Positions 43,088-49,097 of a stretch of DNA of 49,097 nt are shown in pieces. The DNA is from Candidatus Aminicenantota bacterium (GTDB taxonomy: Bacteria; Acidobacteriota; Aminicenantia; UBA2199): contig JAFGSF010000065.1 of the NCBI GenBank assembly GCA_016934745.1, positions 1 to 49,097 of the forward strand, written 5' to 3'. Every line of letters starts with the position of its first letter. The stretch's first letter is position 1. The position numbers and the translations under genes were made by a program. The notes under the pieces were generated by a model. The model was not told the origin of the DNA. It did no database searches and saw only the letters and a list, made by a program, of their open reading frames with translations.

Positions 43088-43842
43088 ACCCTCAGCATAA
43101 ATTTTCTGTACGCAACTTCAATGTCCACTACGACCATTTCAGCGCCCTGCGCAACCTGAACCTGGAGATCAATGCCAATGAGATTTTTACCGTTATTGGC
43201 CCGGCCAACTCCGGCAAGACTACTTTCCTCAATTCCCTAAATCGCTTGATCGACCTGGTCCCGGCCAGCCGCTGTAGCGGTGAGATCCTGCTCGACGGTA
43301 TCGATATACGCGCAGGCATGGAGGTCGAAACGTTGCGGCGCAAGGTCGGCATCGTTTTCGCTTTGCCGCTGCCACTGCCTATTTCCATTTTCGAGAACGT
43401 AGTCTTCGGGCTGCGCATGCAGGGTGTACGCGATTTGCGGCGCTTGAACCAGGCGGTGGAAAGGAGCCTACGCGAGTCATACCTCTGGGACGAAGTCAAG
43501 GACCGCTTGTCCACTCCGGCCATGAACCTTTCCGGAGGTCAACAGCAGCGCCTGTGCACGGCACGCATCCTGGCCGGCCAGCCCGACGTGCTCCTTTTCG
43601 ATGAACCCACTTCTGGACTGGACCCGATTTCCACAGCCCGGATCGAGGAAACCCTGCTGATTCTGAAGAAAAAATATACCGTCGTGCTGGTGACCAACAA
43701 CGTGGCCCAGGCGGCCCGGGTGGGGGAGCGCACTGCCTTCTTTCTGATGGGGGAGATGATTGAAGTAAGCGAAACCGGCAAAATGTTCACCACGCCCGCT
43801 GATACGCGCACCGGCGACTATATCACCGGAAAATTTGGCTGA
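43081..43842 (+). CDS. pstB: Phosphate ABC transporter ATPase PstB1, degenerate Q- and H-loops
   Basis: The 253-residue PstB-type ATPase has a Walker A (GPANSGKTT, Gly40-Thr48), intact signature LSGGQ (150-154) and Walker B with Glu (LLFDEP, Glu175). The Q-loop reads VFALPLPLP, so the glutamine is Ala94, and the switch histidine is Asn206 (VTNNV instead of VTHNM). Its own ATP site should be weak or dead in hydrolysis. Its intact signature can complete the site of PstB2. It overlaps pstA and ends 1 base before the pstB2 ATG. Confidence 0.9.
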   Translation: MVNPQHKFSVRNFNVHYDHFSALRNLNLEINANEIFTVIGPANSGKTTFLNSLNRLIDLVPASRCSGEILLDGIDIRAGMEVETLRRKVGIVFALPLPLPISIFENVVFGLRMQGVRDLRRLNQAVERSLRESYLWDEVKDRLSTPAMNLSGGQQQRLCTARILAGQPDVLLFDEPTSGLDPISTARIEETLLILKKKYTVVLVTNNVAQAARVGERTAFFLMGEMIEVSETGKMFTTPADTRTGDYITGKFG

Positions 43843-43843
43843 C

Positions 43844-44602
43844 ATGAGTGAAACCAGCATCGATATCCGTGCTTTGAATCTCTTCTATGGGGATTTCCAG
43901 GCCTTGACCGATATCCACTTAAGCATTCCGGCCCGACAGATTACTGCATTGATCGGGCCCAGTGGCTGCGGCAAGAGTACCCTGCTGCGCGTTTTCAATC
44001 GCATGAACGATCTGATCGACGGCGTACGCGTGACCGGAGAGGTAGTCATCAACGGTAAAAATATATTCGCACCCGGAATCGACCTGCTGTCCTTGCGTGA
44101 AAAGGTCGGCATGGTCTTTCAACGGCCTAATCCATTTCCCCTCACGGTCTACGAGAATATCGTCTTCGGTCTTGCCGTGCACCGGCTGGCCCGGCGCAAC
44201 GAGTATGCCGATATCGTGGAACAGGCCCTGCGCAGCGTGCTGCTCTGGGACGATTTGAAGGAGCGGCTGCACCATTCGGCATTGACGCTGTCGCTGGAGC
44301 AGCAGCAACGTTTGTGCATCGCCAGAGTGCTGCCGTTGAAGCCGCAGATCCTGCTCATGGACGAGCCTTGTTCCGCCCTTGATCCCAGCGCCACTCTGCA
44401 CATCGAAGACCTGATGCGGGAATTGAAAAAAGATTATACCATTGTCATCGTCACCCACAACATGCACCAGGCCTCGCGGGCCTCGGACCGAACCGGTTTT
44501 CTTTATCTCGGCAAGTTGATCGAGTTTGATGACACGGTGACCATTTTCACCAAACCTGCGCAGACCATGACCGAAAATTATATCAGCGGCCGTTTCGGCT
44601 GA
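43844..44602 (+). CDS. pstB: Phosphate ABC transporter ATPase PstB2, degenerate signature
   Basis: The 252-residue ATPase has full Walker A (GPSGCGKST, from Gly38), Q-loop VFQRPNPFP (Gln93), Walker B LLMDEP (Glu174) and switch VTHNM (His205). Its ABC signature is LSLEQ (149-153) instead of LSGGQ. It therefore lacks exactly the part that PstB1 keeps. As a homodimer it would have two faulty sites; with PstB1 it would have one good site. ATG at 43844 is preferred over TTG at 43835. Confidence 0.9.
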   Translation: MSETSIDIRALNLFYGDFQALTDIHLSIPARQITALIGPSGCGKSTLLRVFNRMNDLIDGVRVTGEVVINGKNIFAPGIDLLSLREKVGMVFQRPNPFPLTVYENIVFGLAVHRLARRNEYADIVEQALRSVLLWDDLKERLHHSALTLSLEQQQRLCIARVLPLKPQILLMDEPCSALDPSATLHIEDLMRELKKDYTIVIVTHNMHQASRASDRTGFLYLGKLIEFDDTVTIFTKPAQTMTENYISGRFG

Positions 44603-44616
44603 TCAGGAGGTAACCC

Positions 44617-45276
44617 ATGCCCGTCCATCTTCAGAAAGAAATCGACAAATTGAAGAAACAGATCGTGCTGCTGGCCGGAAGTGTCGAAAAAAGAGTAGCC
44701 GACGCGGTCAAATCGATTGACCAACGCGACACCGAGCTGGCGCAGCAGATAAAAGACACCGACCAGGACATTGATCAAACTGAAGTTGAGGTTGAGGAGG
44801 AATGTCTGAAGATCCTCGCCCTGTACCAGCCGGTGGCCATGGACCTGCGCTTCATTGTTGCGGTCCTCAAGATCAACAGCGATCTGGAACGCATCGGAGA
44901 CGAGGCGGTCAACATCGCCGGACGATCCCTGAATATCAACGCCTATCCGAAAATTGAAATCAACTTTGATTTGAAGGGCCTGGCGAAAAATGTCATGGCC
45001 ATGCTCAAGCGCAGCCTGGACGCCCTGGTCAACATGGATGCCGTCATGGCCCATACCGTCATCGATTCGGACGACGATATTGATGAAACAGTGCGCCTGC
45101 TTTTTCAGCAGGTAAAAAACGAGATTCGCCGCCAGCCTGAAAAAATTGATTATATGATCGAGTACATGCGCATCAACCGCCACCTCGAGCGCATCGCTGA
45201 TCATGCCACCAACATCGCCGAGGATATCGTCTACATGATCGAGGGCAAAATTGTCCGCCACAATTATGAAAAATAG
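44617..45276 (+). CDS. phoU: Phosphate signalling protein PhoU
   Basis: PhoU passes the state of the Pst transporter to the sensor kinase PhoR and limits phosphate uptake. The 219-residue helical protein has the two three-helix repeats, each with a metal-binding (E/D)xxxD motif: LERIGDEAVNIA and LERIADHATNIAED. An AGGAGG-type site precedes the ATG, 14 bases after pstB2. It is the last pst gene and is followed by phoB and phoR. Confidence 0.95.
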   Translation: MPVHLQKEIDKLKKQIVLLAGSVEKRVADAVKSIDQRDTELAQQIKDTDQDIDQTEVEVEEECLKILALYQPVAMDLRFIVAVLKINSDLERIGDEAVNIAGRSLNINAYPKIEINFDLKGLAKNVMAMLKRSLDALVNMDAVMAHTVIDSDDDIDETVRLLFQQVKNEIRRQPEKIDYMIEYMRINRHLERIADHATNIAEDIVYMIEGKIVRHNYEK

Positions 45277-45350
45277 AACCGGACCCGCGGTGTTGAATGC
45301 TTCGATTGGTTTTGCTAATATAAACGAACCGTTTTAATCCGGAGGACGCA

Positions 45351-46058
45351 TTGCTTGAAACCATGAATGTCTTGAAGCCGATGCTGTTTGCCGTTGACGA
45401 TGAAGCGGACATCCTTGAGCTCATCGTCATCCATATGGAGAAAGGGGGTTTCCGCATCAAGACTTTCACCAAGGCTGAGCCGTTACTGAAGGCGCTGGCT
45501 GTGGAAATCCCCGACCTGATCATCCTGGACCTGATGCTGCCCGATCTGGATGGATTGGAAATATGCAGGCACTTGAAGAAAGACGAACACACCGCCGTGA
45601 TTCCGATCCTGATGCTGACCGCCAAGGGTGACGAAACCGATGTGGTGCTGGGGCTGGAGATGGGTGCTGACGATTATATGATCAAGCCGTTTTCTCCCAA
45701 GGAACTGTTGGCCCGGGTTCACGCCATTCTACGCCGCCGCCAGGCCCCCGGCGCCGCCAGCGGTGGCAAATGGATCATCGGGGATATGCTGGAAATTGAC
45801 GGGCATCAGCATGTCGTTTGGGTTGCCGGTCGCAAACTCGAGCTGACGGCCACTGAGTTCGCCATCCTCAAGGTGCTTGCCCGGAACCCTGGCTGGGTTT
45901 TTTCCCGCGAACAACTGCTGGACAAAGTATGGGGCAAGGATAAGGCTTCCCTCGACCGCACCATCGACGTGCACGTCAAGAACCTGCGCGACAAGCTGGG
46001 GGAAGCCGGCCGGATGATCAAGAGCGTGCGCGGCGTGGGCTACAAGCTGGAACCATGA
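45351..46058 (+). CDS. phoB: PhoB-type response regulator
   Basis: This OmpR/PhoB family regulator has a receiver domain with acidic pocket DDEAD (residues 16-17) and phospho-acceptor Asp60 (LILDLMLPDLDG type), Thr in MLTAK and Lys in IKPFSP, then a winged-helix DNA-binding domain (about 140-232, ending VRGVGYKL). TTG at 45351 has GGAGG five bases upstream; ATG at 45363 would also work. It overlaps phoR by ATGA. Location after phoU makes the phosphate role secure. Confidence 0.9.
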   Translation: MLETMNVLKPMLFAVDDEADILELIVIHMEKGGFRIKTFTKAEPLLKALAVEIPDLIILDLMLPDLDGLEICRHLKKDEHTAVIPILMLTAKGDETDVVLGLEMGADDYMIKPFSPKELLARVHAILRRRQAPGAASGGKWIIGDMLEIDGHQHVVWVAGRKLELTATEFAILKVLARNPGWVFSREQLLDKVWGKDKASLDRTIDVHVKNLRDKLGEAGRMIKSVRGVGYKLEP

Positions 46059-47791
46059 ACAAATCACTATTTTTAAAGACTTTTTTCAGTTACCTGCTGA
46101 TCATGGCGTTGGTGCTTTTGCTGGTATTTCTTTTTGCATCGGGCATCATCGAGAACCAATACCGGGAGAACGTCCAAAGGGGCCTCGGTCAGCTGGCCGC
46201 CTCGCTGCAGCGGAATTTCGTCCCGCTCTTGGCTGCCCGGGACACGGCAGCGCTGGACGTTCTGGTCAAGGAGTTGGGAAAGGAGACGGATGCCCGCCTC
46301 ACCGTGATCGCCACGGACGGCCGGGTGCTGGCCGATTCAGAGGGCGACCCGCGGCACATGGAAAACCATGCCGACCGTCCGGAATTCGTGCTGGCCATGC
46401 AGGGCAAGCCGGCCGAGTTCTCGCGCCTGAGCTCAACGCTGCACCGGGCCATGCTCTATCGAGCCGTTCCCATCCGCCGCGACGGTCGGGTCATCGGCGT
46501 GCTGCGGCTCAGTCTGTTTGTCAGCGCGATCGAACAGATGCTTGTTCCCGCCCGCAGAAAGATCAATATCCTGCTGGCCGTTCTGTCGGCCATCGCCCTG
46601 GTTCTGGCATTCCTGTACGCCCGCTATCTGACCGCGCCGATAAAAAGGCTAACCCAGGCCGCTCATCAGGTTGCCGGGGGCGATTTTAGCCCGCGGGTCA
46701 GGATTGACCGCCGCGATGAGCTGCGGCAACTGGCCGACGCCTTCAACCACATGGTCGAGCAGCAGGGAGCGCTGCTCGAGTCGGTCCAACGCCAGCAGCT
46801 GGAGTTGGAGACTATCCTGGCTTCCATCGGCGAAGGGCTGCTGGTGCTGGATCGCGATGGGAAAATCATTCTGGCAAACCAGAGCTTCAAAAAGATGTGT
46901 CTGCAGCCGGAATGTCCAGGGCGTCCCTATTGGGAGATGCTGCGCGATTCACGCTTGAATGAACTGATCAAACGGTCGCTTGAAACCCGGCAGGATTCCC
47001 GTGGAGAACTGGACATCAACGATGGCGTCTATCTGGTTCATGTCAGCCCCCTGCCGGGTGAAGGACCGCTCATCGTCACATTCAGCGACATCAGCGAATA
47101 CAAGCGGCTGGAAAGAATCAAGCGCGATTTCGTCAGCAACCTGTCACATGAGTTGCGCACGCCATTGACCGCGATCAAGGGTTTCGTCGAAACGCTGGCC
47201 GAGGAAAGCTCCGCCCAGAACCGCAATTACCTGGATATCATCAATCGCCACACCGACCGGCTAGTGAACATGATCAACGACCTGCTTACCCTTTCGGAAA
47301 TGGAGGAACCACGGATGCGCTTGGAGAAGAAACGGATCGACCTGCTGAAACTGGTGGACAATGTTGCCATCATTTTTGCCGGGCGCTGCCGAGAAAAGAA
47401 CATCCACATGGAGGTGGACGCCGGAGCAAATTTACCCGCCTTTTTCGGCGACCCGTTCCGCTTGGAGCAGCTGTTCATCAACCTGGTCGACAACGCCATT
47501 AAGTACACCGAACACGGCGAGATACGCGTGTCCCTGGCCAAGCGGGAAGGGGAGATCGAAATACGGGTCAGGGATTCCGGACCCGGCATCGCCACCGAGC
47601 ACTTGCCACGAATTTTCGAGCGCTTTTACGTGGTCGACCGCTCGCGTTCGCGCCAGCAGGGTGGCACTGGACTCGGCCTGGCCATCGCCAAGCACATCGT
47701 GCTGCTGCACGACGGCCGTATCGAAGCCGTCAGCCAGCCTGGCCAAGGCACCGAGTTCATCATCACCCTGCCGCTGGTTCCTGAAGCCTGA
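46055..47791 (+). CDS. phoR: PhoR-type sensor histidine kinase
   Basis: The 578-residue kinase has two membrane helices (about 8-30 and 170-192) around a periplasmic sensor region of about 135 residues, a HAMP linker ([11 protein letters not shown]), a PAS domain (about 255-345), the HisKA phospho-acceptor His365 (SHELRTPL), and the ATPase with N, G1 and G2 boxes ([25 protein letters not shown]). It likely responds to Pst/PhoU, as in E. coli PhoR, but the larger periplasmic domain could sense something directly, as in Bacillus PhoR. Its 3' end overlaps arsC by 29 bases. Confidence 0.92.
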   Translation: MNKSLFLKTFFSYLLIMALVLLLVFLFASGIIENQYRENVQRGLGQLAASLQRNFVPLLAARDTAALDVLVKELGKETDARLTVIATDGRVLADSEGDPRHMENHADRPEFVLAMQGKPAEFSRLSSTLHRAMLYRAVPIRRDGRVIGVLRLSLFVSAIEQMLVPARRKINILLAVLSAIALVLAFLYARYLTAPIKRLTQAAHQVAGGDFSPRVRIDRRDELRQLADAFNHMVEQQGALLESVQRQQLELETILASIGEGLLVLDRDGKIILANQSFKKMCLQPECPGRPYWEMLRDSRLNELIKRSLETRQDSRGELDINDGVYLVHVSPLPGEGPLIVTFSDISEYKRLERIKRDFVSNLSHELRTPLTAIKGFVETLAEESSAQNRNYLDIINRHTDRLVNMINDLLTLSEMEEPRMRLEKKRIDLLKLVDNVAIIFAGRCREKNIHMEVDAGANLPAFFGDPFRLEQLFINLVDNAIKYTEHGEIRVSLAKREGEIEIRVRDSGPGIATEHLPRIFERFYVVDRSRSRQQGGTGLGLAIAKHIVLLHDGRIEAVSQPGQGTEFIITLPLVPEA

Positions 47792-48203
47792 GCCATTCCC
47801 TGACTTTGGCGGCGATGCAGTCGCGCAGATAGCGCACCTGTTCCAGCTTTTCCTCCTCGCTGCCTTTAAACGCGGTCGGGTCCGAAAAACTCCAGTGCTG
47901 ACGCTGGCCGGCGCCTGGAAAAATAGGACAGGCTTCAGCCTGGCTCTCGTCGCAGACCGTGATCACCCAGCTGTACCACTTCCCCAGGCGCAGCAATTCG
48001 AAAGCGCTGCGGGTCGTTTTGGCGGAGATATCGATGCCGATCTCGTTCATGGCCTTGACGACCAGCGGATTAAGAACTCCCGGTTCCAGGCCGGCACTTT
48101 CCGCAATAAAGCGGTCGGAGCCTAATTCATTTAAAAACGCTTCTGCCATCTGGCTGCGGGCCGAATTATGGACACAAATGAACAACACCTTGATTTTTTC
48201 CAT
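47763..48203 (-). CDS. arsC: Thioredoxin-linked arsenate reductase ArsC
   Basis: The 146-residue protein is of the low-molecular-weight phosphatase fold that reduces arsenate to arsenite. The P-loop CVHNSARS (Cys10, Arg16) and the redox pair Cys84 and Cys92 ([13 protein letters not shown]) are all present, as in S. aureus/B. subtilis ArsC. ATG at 48203 has AAGGAG upstream. No arsenite exporter (arsB/acr3) lies in the window. It converges on and overlaps phoR. Confidence 0.9.
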   Translation of the reverse strand: MEKIKVLFICVHNSARSQMAEAFLNELGSDRFIAESAGLEPGVLNPLVVKAMNEIGIDISAKTTRSAFELLRLGKWYSWVITVCDESQAEACPIFPGAGQRQHWSFSDPTAFKGSEEEKLEQVRYLRDCIAAKVREWLRLQEPAAG

Positions 48204-48235
48204 TTTTACTCCTTGCTTAACGTAATAAGAGAGGA

Positions 48236-48264
48236 AGGTTAGCTTCATTTTAAAGCAATGTCAA
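48236..48264 (-). promoter_or_regulatory. Predicted arsC promoter
   Basis: On the minus strand TTGACA (48264-48259), 17-base spacer, TAACCT (48241-48236). The start would lie near 48229, giving a short leader before ATG 48203. Confidence 0.5.
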
Positions 48265-48290
48265 TTGATAGTTAAAGAAGAAAAAAATTA

Positions 48291-48307
48291 TTAACCATAA
48301 ATTAACA
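48291..48307 (+). promoter_or_regulatory. Possible PHO-box-like repeat before the porin gene
   Basis: TTAACC at 48291 and TTAACA at 48302 are direct repeats with exactly 11-base spacing, the helical repeat used by PhoB and by Bacillus PhoP (TTAACA-type boxes). It lies about 73 bp before the porin start, between arsC and the porin. No second pair is evident, and AT-rich DNA makes chance matches likely. Confidence 0.35.
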
Positions 48308-48379
48308 GTTTTTTTATTTTAACTTAATCATTACTGGCGACAATAGCCCCGGAAACGCAAATTTTTTCGGAGGAAAAAA

Positions 48380-49097
48380 ATGAAACGGATCATTTTGTTT
48401 ACCCTGTTGGCCCTGTTCGTCCTGAGCACTGTGAAGCTGCCGGCCGCCATCTCGGCATATGCCTTCGGCGACTACTACCTGGTGCTCAAGAACCACAATG
48501 AGGCAGTGGAGGACCAGCACGGCCTGTGGCTGCGCCGCGTCTACATCACCTACGAATCCAGCATCTCTGACAAGCTGAAGGCCCGCGCCCGGCTGGAGCT
48601 CAGCAGCCCCGGCGACTTCACCACCTCGTCCACCATCGTTCCCTACCTGAAGGACGCCTACATCTCCTTCCAGTACGCTCCGCTGCACAAGGTCACCGTG
48701 GGCATCCAGGACAGCCTGGCCTTCAGCAACATCGAGAAGTTCTACGGCTACCGCCACCTGGAAAAGACCCCCTTCGACTTGTACAAGGTCCGCTCCTCGC
48801 GCGACTTTGCCATTGACTTCAGCGGCGCCTTCGATGCCGGCAAGAAGTTCAACTACAGCCTGCAGTACGGCAACTACTCGGGCAACAAGAGCGAGAGCAA
48901 CCCCTACAAACAGGTCGGCGCCCGCTTTTTCGTCAAGGTCACCCCGAAATTGATGCTCGAGGTCAACGGCGACGTCAGCACCGTGTCCGGAGTGAAGACC
49001 TCCTACCTGGTCCAGGGCTTCGTCGGCTACAAGGACGATTGGGGCAGATTGGGATTGAATTACGGCCAGGAAATGGTCAAGGAAGACGGCAAGGACG
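48380..49097 (+). CDS. Outer-membrane porin, phosphate-selective porin-like (partial)
   Basis: The gene runs off the window after 239 codons. It starts with a signal peptide (MKRIILFTLLALFVL...), then the pattern LWLRRVYITYESSISDKLKARARLEL ... TIVPYLKDAYISFQYAPLHKVTVGIQ of alternating beta-barrel strands, typical of OprO/OprP and similar porins. A strong GGAGGA ribosome site precedes ATG 48380. Codon use is GC3-rich with few rare codons, as for an abundant protein. Phosphate selectivity is inferred from the pho neighbours. Confidence 0.8.
   Translation, partial: MKRIILFTLLALFVLSTVKLPAAISAYAFGDYYLVLKNHNEAVEDQHGLWLRRVYITYESSISDKLKARARLELSSPGDFTTSSTIVPYLKDAYISFQYAPLHKVTVGIQDSLAFSNIEKFYGYRHLEKTPFDLYKVRSSRDFAIDFSGAFDAGKKFNYSLQYGNYSGNKSESNPYKQVGARFFVKVTPKLMLEVNGDVSTVSGVKTSYLVQGFVGYKDDWGRLGLNYGQEMVKEDGKD

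Noticed and set aside
48314..48757. A 147-codon frame on the minus strand at the right end
   Set aside because: It is antisense to the porin gene, which has a signal peptide, ribosome site and beta-barrel pattern.
1..49097. tRNA, rRNA and CRISPR features
   Set aside because: No cloverleaf-like sequences with conserved T-loop, no rRNA segments and no regularly spaced direct repeats of CRISPR size were seen in the intergenic regions.

Overview
The window is a 49 kb stretch of a Gram-negative (diderm) bacterial chromosome with a GC content near 50%. The double membrane is shown by a type IV pilus secretin set (pilM-N-O-P-Q), several lipoproteins with lipobox cysteines and a beta-barrel porin at the right end. 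Promoters look like the E. coli sigma-70 type; the best example is TTGACA-N17-TATAAT in front of def. The gene mix (DUF4388 protein, roadblock-like protein, alpha-glucan phosphorylase, class II aldolase, HpnI-like glycosyltransferase) would fit an Acidobacteriota- or 'Candidatus Aminicenantes'-like lineage, but this is an inference without a marker gene. There are no rRNA, tRNA or CRISPR features that I can see.

Layout. 0-5 kb: a DUF401 membrane protein, a PseG-like protein coupled to ornithine aminotransferase (rocD), and an exported class I glutamine amidotransferase. 4.9-9 kb, minus strand: the lipid/ribosome operon yceD-rpmF-plsX-fabG-acpP-fabF, read from its own promoter and closed by a strong hairpin terminator. 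An intact IS4-family insertion sequence (9015-10466, 9-bp target duplication) sits 4 bp upstream of that promoter's -35 box. 10.5-14.7 kb: an M16 peptidase with a hairpin leader, divergent from a RhaD-like aldolase, an unknown exported protein and fabD. 14.9-22.5 kb: pilMNOPQ, two lipoproteins, a TPR protein and a roadblock-like protein. 22.5-31 kb: glycogen phosphorylase, then def-fmt-rsmB (minus strand), divergent from mutL-mutY. 31-36 kb: a DUF47 protein with Pit phosphate permease, a GT21-like glycosyltransferase, an unrecognised GT-B-like protein and a DUF4388 protein. 36.6-39 kb is a decayed zone with a glycosyltransferase family 4 pseudogene next to a LysE-like exporter. 39-49 kb is a phosphate island: PHP phosphoesterase, pstS-C-A-B1-B2-phoU, phoB-phoR, then arsC and a partial porin.

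How the parts work together. The right third is devoted to phosphate: low-affinity Pit, high-affinity Pst, the PhoBR sensor pair, a probable outer-membrane anion porin, and arsenate reductase to deal with the toxic phosphate analogue. Glycolipid-type glycosyltransferases lie between the Pit and Pst systems. The centre holds surface motility (pilus alignment and secretin proteins) and housekeeping translation and repair genes.

Most unusual observations. (1) The two adjacent PstB ATPases are degenerate in complementary motifs, so a PstB1/PstB2 heterodimer would have exactly one canonical ATP site. (2) Intergenic arrays of exact 7-bp units (four per 28-bp arm) recur at three loci, two of them as inverted arms around an AT-rich core. 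(3) A 71-nt imperfect hairpin lies in the predicted leader of the M16 peptidase gene. (4) MutY carries an intact Nudix box.
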